Part shown: piece after piece, positions 8,188-17,192 of the stretch
Numbering within the stretch: position 1 is the first letter of the stretch
Layout: the number at the start of each line of letters is the position of its first letter
Assembly: GCF_007859935.1 (NCBI RefSeq)
Contig: NZ_SJPO01000002.1
Coordinates: 434,001 to 498,000, forward strand
Reading direction: 5' to 3'
DNA from: Posidoniimonas polymericola
Lineage (GTDB): Bacteria > Planctomycetota > Planctomycetia > Pirellulales > Lacipirellulaceae
Length of the DNA stretch: 64,000 nucleotides
Position numbers and translations under genes: made by a program
The notes under the pieces: model-generated
Told to the model about the DNA's origin: nothing
What the model saw: only the letters and a program-made list of their open reading frames with translations
Databases searched by the model: none

Positions 8188-11100
8188 TTACCTTGCGTTG
8201 GCTTGGCTCGCCGATTGCACGCGCACCCCTCTACCAAGTCCGCTTCCCAGAGCCGAATCTGACAGCGAACTGTTCTGCGCCGGTGCTCCCGGGTCGCTCG
8301 CCACATCCTCGGTGTCACCGGCCGCGACCTCGGCAGTGCTTTGGTCGAGTGAGGGCGTTCGATATCCGTAGTGCAGCAGCAGGGAAGGCTCGTCGATGGC
8401 CGCTTCGGCTGGTCGGTCGCTGAACCGGACGTCGTCTTCGCGACCCCCGGTCTGGTCGGCCAGGGCGGCGTCGACCAGCAGCACCGCCAACCCCTCCGTT
8501 GACCCGGACTCTGCCGGCGGAGCCTCTTCGTTCATCAGCTCCTCGATTGCGAACCACCGGGGCGAGCACGTCGCGTCGGAGTCGTCGGCAAGATCCAACA
8601 AGGGCAGCGCCGCGGCGACCGGCTGAGGGGAGGCGTTCCCGTAGTTGGCGCTCCAAACGGTCTGGTCGGCGTTATCAACGAGCCCATTGCCGCTGCCGTC
8701 GGCGGACGTGAAGGGGGCGACCGAGGCGTCGATTGAATCCCGCCAAATAGTGTAGTCGGCCGCGTCGACCACGCCGTTCACGTTGTAATCGCCTGGCAAC
8801 TCCGGAGGGGCAAAGATGACAAGACTGCCGGTCTCCAAGGATTCCCCCTGGTTTCCTCTCCCGTCGGTCGGCGTGAGCCGGAGCCGGTACACGCCCGATG
8901 GCAGGTGACCGGTGGCTAGCTCTGCCGTGTGGGACCAAACATAGTTGCCAGCGACGTCGTAGTCGCCTGCGGCGCCATTGGCGGCTTCGAACTCTGTGCC
9001 CAGATCCTGCCAGGTCACGCCCTGATCGCCGCTGACCTCGATACGGACCCAGTTGTCTTCCTGAGGGGTCCACTGATCAGACAGGCCCGTTCGCCAATCG
9101 TCGGTCATGGTCCAAGACACGGCGATACTGCTGCCGGGGGTGTTCACCATGGGCGAACCTGCCGTGAGTTCCGGCTCAATCATGTCCCCAAAGGACTGCA
9201 GGACTCGGACGCGGTCGATGGGAACGTTTGCTCCGGTCAGGCGGAAGTCGGCGTCGCCATTCTGGCGGTCGCCGAAAAACGCGTCGTCGAGGTAGAAGCG
9301 AGCCGTGCGCCACTCGCCACTGTCGTCGATCGCGACCGGTGTGGCGTTCTTGTAAGTACTGCTGGTTGAGTCGTACTGGAGGTTCAGCTGGCTGCCGCCT
9401 ACGTCCTGATAAACCACCTCAACGACCGCGTTCAGGCCGGCATGCACATCGTTCGCGTAGGTTGGATCAACGTTAAAATACATGTAGAGCGACTCCGGCG
9501 TTCCGGATACCGCGCGAGCGGACCGCCCGCCACTACTGGTGGCGGCCGTCTGGCCATCGCCCGCTAGCTCTATTTGACGTAATCCCCGCTCGCTGTTGAC
9601 CGAGCCGAGGGAAGCATCGACCGTCAGGGCGTTCTCCTTCAAAACGCTGATGCGACGGATCAGCAGGTTCCCATCGAGGGCCGTGACTCGGAAGTCGGCG
9701 TCCCCCTCCTGGCGATTGGCGAACCGGGCGTCGATGAGCTCGAAGCGGTGGGTCCGCCAGTTGCCGCTGCCGGTCATGACGGCGTCCGCGGCGGCGGTGT
9801 GAGGGCTGCCGACGCCATCGTACTCTAAGCTAAACTGCCCGGTCACCAGATCGAGGTACTCGACCTCGATGGTGATGTCCCTGCCATCGACTTCGTCGAT
9901 CAGAAAGCTGTCGTCAACCCCGAAGTAGAGGAAAGAGTCGTTCGAACGGATTGCGGGCGACACCGTCCCTCGCACCGGCACGTCAACGATCTCAGCAGTG
10001 CTCTCTGGCGTCTGCACGTTTGCTAGACGATCGGGTCTTTGAGGCTCCCAACGGGCCTCGCCTCCGGTGTTCGAGCGATTCTGAAGGGCGTGTTCGGTTG
10101 GCGTTGCATTGCCGATCGCCGCCTTGCCCTGCAGGGCCTGCTTTGCCGCCCCCGTGAGCGCCATCCACCAGTCGTTCGGCCGCGGGTCGCTGACTTGGTA
10201 AGTCAGGGGATTTCCTTGCGAATCGGTGTCGGGAACCGGCGGGTCGTCGGTCGCGGGGATTAGATTGGTGCCCTCGTCGTACTCGTCGAACATCCCGATG
10301 AATAGCCAGGGAGCGTCGGTCTCGTTGACCGCGTCGTTGAGCATCCGCCAGTAGAAGTCTCCGTCTTCCCGATCCCTCGACGTCGCGGCGCTGCTGTTCT
10401 GCAGGTGCGTCCACGAGAACCCTGGGAAGACGTGCGGCACGTGCGTCGTGACGCCGCTGAGAATCCCTTCGTCAGGCGCGTAGGAGTCGCCCCCCTTCCA
10501 GTAGCCCTGCCAGGGGATGTAGGCGTCGTGGAGTCCGGCGTTGCCGACCTGGAGAGACGACTCGGTGTGTCGGCCCGCCCCGATGACATAGACGCCCCGC
10601 GACTGGAAGTAGTCGATCAGGTCTTGCTGCTGCGCCGTCGAGTAACCGTTGGTGGGACCAACGTAGAGGCCAAAAATGGCCACGACCGGCTTGCCGTCCT
10701 CGCGCTGGTAGTGCGAGTCGTTGAGCATGTCGAGCCCGTTGACGTCGGTCAGGTACTCCCAGTCGTCCTTGACTTCCTGGATGACCTGATCGCGTTGGCT
10801 GGTCGAGCCGCCGTTCTGGATGTCGTACTCGATTGCCCAGGTGCGACCGGCCTTGTGCGCGGCGTCTCGGGCGTTCACCACCGGCCACTGAGGCTCGCCC
10901 GCGTAATCGCCGCCGAAGATCCTCCGCATGAAGGAATCGCGAAAACGCTGAACAAAGGCGCCATCGATGTCGTGCTCCCGCATCCATTGGAAGTGGCGGT
11001 CGACAACCGATGCGTTCGCCGAGGAGAACAAGTAGGCCTGCTCGCCCCGGGCAGTTTGTACGCCGGGGACGGGGAACAGCTCGCTGGCGTCGTAGTCGTT

Positions 11101-11835
11101 GGGGTCGGGCCACTGTTCCACGGACCAATCGCCGGGTCCGCCCCAGTGGACGTACCCCTCGTCGGCTGGATCGTTGGGGGTGTTGAACCACCCTTGGTAG
11201 CCCGCCAGCACCTTCCCCTCAAGCGTGGCGGCGTCTACCGGCCGGCTTGGCCCCGAGTAGGGCCGTTCCCACGGCGGCGACCACGCCCACTCCAAGCCGC
11301 TATCGGGAAACGGCGTGTCGGAGATCTCGACCGACAAGACCGGCGTTCCAAAAGCCACCACTCGGAAGTCGCTACCGTTAGTCCCGTTCGCGAACTGCGT
11401 GCTGTCGAGGTAGTGGTGCGAGCTGACGAACTCTTGGGTGTCGATTCTTGTCGACCGCGTGTGGAAGTCAGTTGGGTCGAAATTCTCGCGGGTGCTGTCG
11501 TACTGCACCCGCAGCGTGCCGGTCCCCTCGTCGAAGTAGTCCACCTTGACGTAGAGGGGGTCTCCTTGGGTGTAGCCAGCAAACGCGGCGTAGGGGTTCA
11601 GGTTGTAGTAGAGGTAGGCCGGACCCACAGCGACTGCTTCGCCAGCGCGGGCTTGCAGGCTCCAAGTCCCGTCGCCGGCGTTTGAGGAGGGCGTGTTGAA
11701 CGTCAGCGACGCCAGCAGCAACCGGCCCTCGAGCTGTTCAACACGGCTCTGGCGGTGCGATTGCGTTCGGCGAACGCTGGACGCGGGGCGATAAACTTGC
11801 GCAATTCGTTTCAATACCGAGCTGCTGAGGGACAT
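8188..11835 (-). CDS. Secreted GH71/99-like glycoside hydrolase with three repeat modules and dockerin
   Basis: A 1,215-residue secreted protein. It opens with the planctomycete LEPR-xLL-type export motif (VEQLEGRLLLAS near residue 33). A GH71/99-like domain, the endo-alpha-mannosidase-related barrel, follows at about 205-595 (VLAGYQGWFNTPND; GFSWTHL). A module of about 110 residues occurs three times, once before and twice after the catalytic domain; its marks are a YxYFNV strand, an LxYDS strand and a final NGxADFR. A type I dockerin lies near nt 8690-8790 (GDYNVNGVVDAADYTIWRD). I preferred the ATG at 11835, which has AGAAGAAGAG upstream, over a GTG 10 codons earlier. It follows a PEP-CTERM gene on the same strand and probably shares its operator-bearing promoter. 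Activity on alpha-mannan is inference. Confidence 0.85.
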   Translation of the reverse strand: MSLSSSVLKRIAQVYRPASSVRRTQSHRQSRVEQLEGRLLLASLTFNTPSSNAGDGTWSLQARAGEAVAVGPAYLYYNLNPYAAFAGYTQGDPLYVKVDYFDEGTGTLRVQYDSTRENFDPTDFHTRSTRIDTQEFVSSHHYLDSTQFANGTNGSDFRVVAFGTPVLSVEISDTPFPDSGLEWAWSPPWERPYSGPSRPVDAATLEGKVLAGYQGWFNTPNDPADEGYVHWGGPGDWSVEQWPDPNDYDASELFPVPGVQTARGEQAYLFSSANASVVDRHFQWMREHDIDGAFVQRFRDSFMRRIFGGDYAGEPQWPVVNARDAAHKAGRTWAIEYDIQNGGSTSQRDQVIQEVKDDWEYLTDVNGLDMLNDSHYQREDGKPVVAIFGLYVGPTNGYSTAQQQDLIDYFQSRGVYVIGAGRHTESSLQVGNAGLHDAYIPWQGYWKGGDSYAPDEGILSGVTTHVPHVFPGFSWTHLQNSSAATSRDREDGDFYWRMLNDAVNETDAPWLFIGMFDEYDEGTNLIPATDDPPVPDTDSQGNPLTYQVSDPRPNDWWMALTGAAKQALQGKAAIGNATPTEHALQNRSNTGGEARWEPQRPDRLANVQTPESTAEIVDVPVRGTVSPAIRSNDSFLYFGVDDSFLIDEVDGRDITIEVEYLDLVTGQFSLEYDGVGSPHTAAADAVMTGSGNWRTHRFELIDARFANRQEGDADFRVTALDGNLLIRRISVLKENALTVDASLGSVNSERGLRQIELAGDGQTAATSSGGRSARAVSGTPESLYMYFNVDPTYANDVHAGLNAVVEVVYQDVGGSQLNLQYDSTSSTYKNATPVAIDDSGEWRTARFYLDDAFFGDRQNGDADFRLTGANVPIDRVRVLQSFGDMIEPELTAGSPMVNTPGSSIAVSWTMTDDWRTGLSDQWTPQEDNWVRIEVSGDQGVTWQDLGTEFEAANGAAGDYDVAGNYVWSHTAELATGHLPSGVYRLRLTPTDGRGNQGESLETGSLVIFAPPELPGDYNVNGVVDAADYTIWRDSIDASVAPFTSADGSGNGLVDNADQTVWSANYGNASPQPVAAALPLLDLADDSDATCSPRWFAIEELMNEEAPPAESGSTEGLAVLLVDAALADQTGGREDDVRFSDRPAEAAIDEPSLLLHYGYRTPSLDQSTAEVAAGDTEDVASDPGAPAQNSSLSDSALGSGLGRGVRVQSASQANAR

Positions 11836-11891
11836 CGGGCTCTTCTTCTGTGTCAATCCGACCACAGGCCGCTGCTTGGCCGTTGAATAGA

Positions 11892-11930
11892 AGAAGCTGC
11901 CACAGGTCGCTAAGGCCTGTGGCAGCTTCT
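11892..11930 (-). terminator. Perfect 15-bp hairpin between PEP-CTERM and GH71/99-like genes
   Basis: AGAAGCTGCCACAGG and its exact complement CCTGTGGCAGCTTCT enclose a 9-base loop, followed on the minus strand by a weak T-rich stretch. It lies between two genes of the same strand. It could be a leaky terminator or a 3' stabiliser that makes the secreted PEP-CTERM protein more abundant than the enzyme downstream. Confidence 0.6.
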
Positions 11931-11969
11931 CTTCAGGTGAATGCGATCGCTCGCTAATCAGCCGAGGGA

Positions 11970-12908
11970 TTAAATGCGACGAATTCCCAAGGCGACCGAA
12001 GCGGCAAAACTGGCTAGCAGCAGCCCGGTCGGTTCGGGGATGGCGTACGCCGTGGTGAACCCGGGGTTGCGGGTCAAGTCGATAGCCAGGTTCGACATGC
12101 CGAGCACTCCCTTGGCGCCGATTTTATTAGCGTTGGCGTAGTCGGTCAGGACGCCGACAAAGTCGCCCGGCAGGGTGAGTTCGCCGGACCCTTCGATATT
12201 GATGGACGAGCCGTCCTGGATAGACGGCAGCCCGGCGGCGCTCGAGATGTTGAACAGCGACAGCAATCCGCCATCAAGAATGTCGACGGTGGCGGCGCCG
12301 CCGGTGGGCGTCGACGCGTTGTCGGTGCCCAGGCCGAGGATGCCCCCGGTTTGAGAGATTGTTCCGCTGATACTGATTGTTGCTGTCCCCGTAACACCCC
12401 ACCAGAAGTGGCTGTCGGCGGTGATCGTGCCGCCTGCCTCGACGTCGATCGTGCCGTTTGAGCTTCCATTGGCGGCCCACAGAATGCGGCCGACTTCGAC
12501 GGCGCCGCCATTCATAACGACCAACGATCCCGTTGCGTTCGAGTTGTTGTTGCCAGCCAGCAGGTCCGTGACGGTTGTGAGCACACCGCCCGAGTTGACC
12601 TCGACGACGCCGCTTTCATCGACGCCTATCTGGACACGGTTGACGGCAGGGACGGCCGTGGTGACGGACACGGTGTTGTTCCCAAAATTGATGCGGGCGT
12701 CGTCGCCCGCTCCGGGCAGTCCGGGCCCGGGGGTGACGCCGTCGTTGTTGGGATTCAGACCCCAACCCGGCGAGGAGCCATCGGTTACGGCGCTCCAGTC
12801 ACCGCTCTGACGGTAACGGAACACAGCGGCGGTCGCTTGGTCTGCCGCGCCCACGGCGACAATGACAAGAATCGAGGCCAGACGGCGAGTGGTTTTGAGC
12901 CAGTGCAT
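11970..12908 (-). CDS. PEP-CTERM protein with beta-solenoid-like repeats
   Basis: A 312-residue exported protein with a signal peptide (LASILVIVAVGAADQATA), Gly/Asn-rich autotransporter-passenger-like repeats (VVEVNSGGVLTTVTD, SLVVMNGGAVEVGR) and a C-terminal PEP-CTERM sorting signal (IPEPTGLLLASFAASVALG then RRI). Such proteins are processed by an exosortase, none of which is in this window. It is a paralogue of the protein at 24612, sharing the start VxRYRxxGxW, the motif GVDESGVVEV and the segment HFWWG...TATISISGTISQTGGILGLG. It is the first gene behind the operator promoter at 13085. Its function is unknown; a surface or matrix protein tied to the carbohydrate locus is likely. Confidence 0.85.
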   Translation of the reverse strand: MHWLKTTRRLASILVIVAVGAADQATAAVFRYRQSGDWSAVTDGSSPGWGLNPNNDGVTPGPGLPGAGDDARINFGNNTVSVTTAVPAVNRVQIGVDESGVVEVNSGGVLTTVTDLLAGNNNSNATGSLVVMNGGAVEVGRILWAANGSSNGTIDVEAGGTITADSHFWWGVTGTATISISGTISQTGGILGLGTDNASTPTGGAATVDILDGGLLSLFNISSAAGLPSIQDGSSINIEGSGELTLPGDFVGVLTDYANANKIGAKGVLGMSNLAIDLTRNPGFTTAYAIPEPTGLLLASFAASVALGIRRI

Positions 12909-13331
12909 TAGCGAAGTTCCCCTGAAAAGAGACGGAAAAGAAATCGGTGAAGACTCAGAGCTGTGTTGATTCGAATTCTTCCTTGGTGGCGGCGCCGAAA
13001 CGCCACTTACCCGAAAGCCGCTGGCGAACCCTGACCGGCCACGAGTGGGCGTTGAGTAGAGAGCTTAATGACAAGAGTAATTCGAGTGTACCAAAAATGG
13101 TATGCTTGTCAAGCAGTGCGTCGTGTGGAACCGGACTGCGGACCTATTCACGCAGTGTCGATTCGATCACTTAGCCAAGGCGGCAGAGGCTTCCGGTCGA
13201 TGGTGAATTGCAAGTCACCCGATTCCTGGACGTCAGCTATGATCGGGTGTGGGTAGGTTGCAGGCATGCCCTAGCGACCTGCTTGGCCTTGGCCGCCAGC
13301 TCCTCTTGCCCTGTCCTCCCCATCGACCTCA
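12909..13331. promoter_or_regulatory. Divergent intergenic region with operator
   Basis: This 423-base gap separates the minus-strand PEP-CTERM gene from the plus-strand symporter. It contains the promoter-operator at 13085-13112. Short open frames in it show no protein character. I saw no clear second promoter for the symporter. Confidence 0.6.
13085..13112 (-). promoter_or_regulatory. Promoter 1 with palindromic operator TACCAnnnnTGGTA
   Basis: On the minus strand TTGACA (13107-13112) and TACACT (13085-13090) are 16 bases apart. The 14-bp palindrome TACCATTTTTGGTA (13089-13102) fills the spacer and covers the first two bases of the -10 box. The same arrangement occurs at 16772 and 24336. 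It points to the PEP-CTERM gene at 12908, leaving a leader of about 170 bases. Confidence 0.8.
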
Positions 13332-15326
13332 ATGCCGCTCAGTTCGTTCGACTACGCCATACTGGCCGCCTACCTGCTGATTCTGCTAACCGTTGGCCTG
13401 TGGCTGCGGCGTCGCGCCTCGGCGGGACTTGACCACTACTTGCTTGCGGGGCGAGCGACGCCGTGGTGGCTGTTGGGCGTCTCGGGCGTGATGGACTTCT
13501 GGGACCTCGCCGGGTCGGTCATCATTGTCTCATTCCTTTACCTGATGGGGCCGGCGGGGCTCTTCATCGAGTTTCGCGGCGGCGCCGTGCTGATCTTGTC
13601 CGTCGTCATGCTGTGGACGGGCAAGTGGCGACGCCGCTCTGAGTGCCGAACCGGCGCCGAGTGGATGCGGTTCCGGTTCGGTGATGGACCCGCCGGCAGG
13701 CTCGCCCAATCGGCTCGGGCCCTGGCTGGGATCGCCTTGTTTATCGGCCTGGTTGCCTACGCGACGAAGGCGCTCGCCGTGTTCCTGTCCTCAATCGTGC
13801 CTCTCGCGCCGTCGCAGATCGGTTTAGCGGTTGTCTCGCTCGTCGCAGCGTACAGCGTCTTTTCGGGGTTCTACGGCCTTGTCGCTATCCAGGGAATCCA
13901 GTTCGTCTGCGTGTTGATCTCGACGGTCTCGGTGATCAGTCTCGCGGTCCTAGCGGTTCCTCCCCTCACTGAGCTTCGCGAGATCGCAATCGAAGTGACT
14001 GGGAACCCCGGTTGGGGGCAACTCGCGCCGGGCGACTCCTTGTCCCTGCCGCCGCTGTACGCCTCTTACGAGCCGCTATTGTTTCTTGCAACTGTCTACC
14101 TCGTGCGGAACGTGCTCTTCGGAATGGGGGCGGGCGACGACCCAAAGTGCTTCGCCGCGAAGCGGGACGCGGAATGCCCGAAGCTGCTGCTGCTCTGGGT
14201 TTCGCTGATCTCGCTGCGGTGGCCAACCATGATGGCGTTCGCGGTCCTCGCGATCGTTATCGCCCACGGCGACCAGCAGCGCGGAGTAGACTACAAGTTG
14301 GCCGCGCAATCCGTGCGGACGCACTACCCTGATGATGAGTGGGCACGCGTCGTCGCGAGCATCGGCAGCGCCCCAGACGCGCAGCCACGCGAGCTTCAGG
14401 CGTCGTTGCTTAGAACGCTCGGAGAGAATTGGCCGCAGCGTCTGGCCGAAGTGACCGAACAGGGTTTGCTGGACCCAGAGAGGCTCATACCCGTTGTGCT
14501 GGAACGGGCGGTCCCAACCGGCCTGCGGGGGCTCATTCTCGTCTCATTGCTGGCGGCGGCCACCGCGGGCTTGAGCGGTTGGCTCAACCAGGCTGCTGGG
14601 TTGTTTGCGAATGACATCTACCTCGTGTGGTTTCGGCCTAGGGCCGGGGCCACGGAGCAGATTGCCGCGACCTGGGCTGTCGTCCTGGCCGTCGTCGGCC
14701 TAGGCTACTTGCTCGCCTTCTCTTCGCGGACCGTGAACGAAATCTGGTCGTGGCTGACGATGGGACTGGGGAGTGGGCTGATTGCCGCTCAGATGCTGCC
14801 GTTGTACTGGCGCCGATTCAATGGTGTTGGCTTTGCTGCCGGATTGGCGGGGGGAATCGCCGCGGCGGCGGCCCATCGGATTGCGGTCCCGGGTCTGCCG
14901 CAAGGCTTCGCCTCGCTGAACGAGGAGTGGGTGCTTCTGTCCATCGTGCTGACGGCGGGAATGGCCGCTTCGATCGTAGGAACGCTGGCGTCACCGATGA
15001 CCGACGCGTCGGTATTGCTGCGGTTCTACCGAAAGACGCTGCCCTTCGGGGCTTGGGGCGTCGAACGCGAATCGCTGACTACCGAGCAACAACGGGAGCT
15101 ATCGCGGCATCACACCCGCGAGTTGTGCGCCCTGCCGTTTGCGCTGGTCTACCAAATCATGATCTTCCTGAGCCCGATGCTCATGTTGATCGGCGACTGG
15201 TCCGCGGCCGCCGCCTGTGGAGCCGCCGCGGCCGTCGCCATCGCCCTCCTGTGGGCGATCTACTTCTCTGGGCTCAACGCGGAAGCAGAACTTGTAGGTC
15301 AGATCCAGCGTAGCGAACCGGATTGA
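13332..15326 (+). CDS. Sodium:solute symporter (SSS family)
   Basis: A 664-residue inner-membrane protein of the SSS family, which moves sugars, amino acids or carboxylates into the cell with sodium. It has about 13-14 membrane segments and the family's N-terminal pattern (FDYAILAAYLLILLTVGLWL, HYLLAGRATPWWLLGVSG, where the glycine-rich turn follows the first loop). There is a long soluble insert at roughly residues 315-395. The substrate cannot be read from the sequence, but the locus suggests a mannan-derived or related sugar. It is divergent from the PEP-CTERM gene and converges with the regulator, whose stop lies only 7 bases away. A second SSS protein is encoded at 54612. Confidence 0.88.
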   Translation: MPLSSFDYAILAAYLLILLTVGLWLRRRASAGLDHYLLAGRATPWWLLGVSGVMDFWDLAGSVIIVSFLYLMGPAGLFIEFRGGAVLILSVVMLWTGKWRRRSECRTGAEWMRFRFGDGPAGRLAQSARALAGIALFIGLVAYATKALAVFLSSIVPLAPSQIGLAVVSLVAAYSVFSGFYGLVAIQGIQFVCVLISTVSVISLAVLAVPPLTELREIAIEVTGNPGWGQLAPGDSLSLPPLYASYEPLLFLATVYLVRNVLFGMGAGDDPKCFAAKRDAECPKLLLLWVSLISLRWPTMMAFAVLAIVIAHGDQQRGVDYKLAAQSVRTHYPDDEWARVVASIGSAPDAQPRELQASLLRTLGENWPQRLAEVTEQGLLDPERLIPVVLERAVPTGLRGLILVSLLAAATAGLSGWLNQAAGLFANDIYLVWFRPRAGATEQIAATWAVVLAVVGLGYLLAFSSRTVNEIWSWLTMGLGSGLIAAQMLPLYWRRFNGVGFAAGLAGGIAAAAAHRIAVPGLPQGFASLNEEWVLLSIVLTAGMAASIVGTLASPMTDASVLLRFYRKTLPFGAWGVERESLTTEQQRELSRHHTRELCALPFALVYQIMIFLSPMLMLIGDWSAAAACGAAAAVAIALLWAIYFSGLNAEAELVGQIQRSEPD

Positions 15327-15333
15327 GGCTGCA

Positions 15334-16449
15334 CTACCGAGACGCCTGGCGGCCTTTAGCTCTGGCGACAGGAGGGCCGGACGATTCTCCCTCGAGCAGC
15401 GGCAGGTTGGTTGGCTCGTAGAGCAACGGGTGCTTCCACTGACTCTTCGCGCCCCCCTTTTCGATCCAGTCGAGGCAGTTGCTGATGAACTCGGCGGCGT
15501 TGGGGCGTTCAAACGAGGTGATCGAGGGACTCAGGTACCTGCCGAGTCCCTCGTTGTCGATGGTGCACACGGACAGGTCGGTTCCGATTTCGATGCCGCG
15601 CGCCCTGGCTCCACGCACCACGCCGAGAGCCGCCGGCAGCGTAACGCAGTAGACGGCCGTCGCCCGGCCACGGTTCGACGCGAGCCAAGCATCAGCCGCC
15701 GACATCGCCCAGTGGAAAATGTTCTCTTCTGCTGAGCAAGGCTGATCGTGGAGTACTCCGTCGGGCAGTCCACGTTCGCTGAGCCACTCGCGCCAGGCGT
15801 CAATCCGCTTCTCGGTAATCGCGTTGTGGCCCTGGACATTCAAGCAGTCGATGCGGCTGTGCCCCAACTCGGCCAGGTGGTCCAGGAGAACAAACGTCTC
15901 GCGGGGCGGGAACAGCACGACCGAAGGCACGCCCAGGTCGGTCAGATCCTCTGACAGCGACACCAGTCCATCGGCGTTGGCGAAGAGGTTCGAGGTCCAT
16001 TCGGGAATCGGCTCCGAGCTCGTGACCAGGAAGACCCCGTCGTACTCCCGAAGCGACTCGGTAATGATGGGATCATCCCAGTGGAGGTAGTTTTGCACTC
16101 GCACTCGAGCCTTGTGCGTTCGAGCCACGTGCTCCGATACCGAAAGCCACTGCTGAAGGTCGGGTGAGAACGAATCGGGCGCTAGCGATGGCGTCAAGAA
16201 CGCGATCTCGACGGAGGGGCGCTCCTGGGCGACGCGCTTCAACCGCGGGCGGCAGTTGGGAGGCCGATCGACCAGCCCCCGCCTCTCGAGTTCTCCGAGC
16301 GCCTTACGCAGCGTGACGCGGCTCACGCCGCATTCATCGGCTAGGTCGCGCTCGGCCGGCAGGCCCCCTCGGGAATAGTCTCCGTTCGCGATGCGTCGCT
16401 CTAGCAGCTCGGTTACGTGAGTAAGTTTTGACTTCGCCATCGACCGCAT
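15334..16449 (-). CDS. GntR-HTH / LacI-type sensor hybrid transcription regulator
   Basis: A 371-residue one-component regulator. The N-terminal winged helix-turn-helix of the GntR type spans about residues 8-75 (GGLPAERDLADECGVSRVTL). It is followed by a periplasmic-binding-protein-like sugar sensor at about 80-345 (SVEIAFLTPSLAPDSF; GVPSVVLFPPRET; ELGHSRIDCLNVQ; ITSFERPNAAEF). This matches the AraR-type group of GntR regulators with LacI-like effector domains, which commonly repress sugar genes until the sugar binds. It sits in the middle of the locus whose three promoters carry the same palindrome, so it is the prime candidate to bind TACCAnnnnTGGTA. An alternative ATG lies three codons downstream (16440). 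Confidence 0.88.
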   Translation of the reverse strand: MRSMAKSKLTHVTELLERRIANGDYSRGGLPAERDLADECGVSRVTLRKALGELERRGLVDRPPNCRPRLKRVAQERPSVEIAFLTPSLAPDSFSPDLQQWLSVSEHVARTHKARVRVQNYLHWDDPIITESLREYDGVFLVTSSEPIPEWTSNLFANADGLVSLSEDLTDLGVPSVVLFPPRETFVLLDHLAELGHSRIDCLNVQGHNAITEKRIDAWREWLSERGLPDGVLHDQPCSAEENIFHWAMSAADAWLASNRGRATAVYCVTLPAALGVVRGARARGIEIGTDLSVCTIDNEGLGRYLSPSITSFERPNAAEFISNCLDWIEKGGAKSQWKHPLLYEPTNLPLLEGESSGPPVARAKGRQASR

Positions 16450-17192
16450 TTCTCATTCAGCGTCCGCAGCATCAGCCCGACTGACATCGGGGGCGCTCTA
16501 GGTGGACAAACAATTCGACAGAAGATGCGCCCGTGCGGCCCGACCGCGAAGCGTACCCATGGCAGCTTTGGCGCAACGACGGGTCGGCCCGACTTCGGCG
16601 CCCCGGCTTCCCTAGCCCTCTCTTTTTTTCGGCAGTGTACTCATTGAAGTCAATGGAGTCTTGCCGAGCCCGCGGACCCCGTTGGGCAAGTGGGTCGTCG
16701 AACGCAACACCGAGCCTTCCTTCCTGGCCCCGCTTCCGAAAGAAATTCCTTTCTTTCTGATCGCAGGATGGTTGCGTTGTGTACCATTTTTGGTATAGTT
16801 GCGTCTGGCGGTGGGTCGCACGCGTTCTCATACTCACGACCTGCAGACCTGCTTTTCACTGTCTTTCGACCACTAGCTTCGGTCTTTCGATCAAGATTTG
16901 CTCTCCACTCTCAATGCGTCGTCATTCGGGCCTTAGCCCTCAGGCAACGCTGGCGGCGACCCGGCAACCAACCCATTCGATGGAGCTCGTCCAGCGGCCC
17001 AAGGGGCAGTCGGCCAAAGGCGAACTCGCAGGACAGGGGCAAGATCGTCCCACGGCGATTTTGCCCCTGCATTTCGTAGCCAACCACTTCTAAGGCCGTC
17101 ATTTCAAGCCTTGCCCACGCCGCCTTGCGCCTGCGTCGATGATTCGAGCGGGGCTTGCGGGGAACTCGCTCTTACGAAGGAGACCCACTCCG
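16450..17192. promoter_or_regulatory. Intergenic region with operator and long leader
   Basis: This stretch of 743 bases lies between the divergent regulator and the DUF1559 gene. It holds the promoter-operator at 16772-16799 and then about 390 bases of apparent untranslated leader. Open frames on both strands lack recognisable protein features. A T-run near 16622 has no convincing stem before it. Confidence 0.5.
16772..16799 (+). promoter_or_regulatory. Promoter 2 with palindromic operator TACCAnnnnTGGTA
   Basis: TTGCGT (16772-16777) and TATAGT (16794-16799) are 16 bases apart. The palindrome TACCATTTTTGGTA occupies 16782-16795, four bases after the -35 box and overlapping the first two bases of the -10 box, exactly as at 13085 and 24336. 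It points to the DUF1559-lipoprotein-sulfatase genes. Confidence 0.8.

Noticed and set aside
10405-11685. Plus-strand open frame of 426 codons
   Set aside because: It is antisense to the GH71/99-like gene, with Val/Arg-rich composition and no family motif; a GC-driven shadow.
16600-16635. T-rich run as an intrinsic terminator before promoter 2
   Set aside because: No convincing stem directly precedes the T-run.
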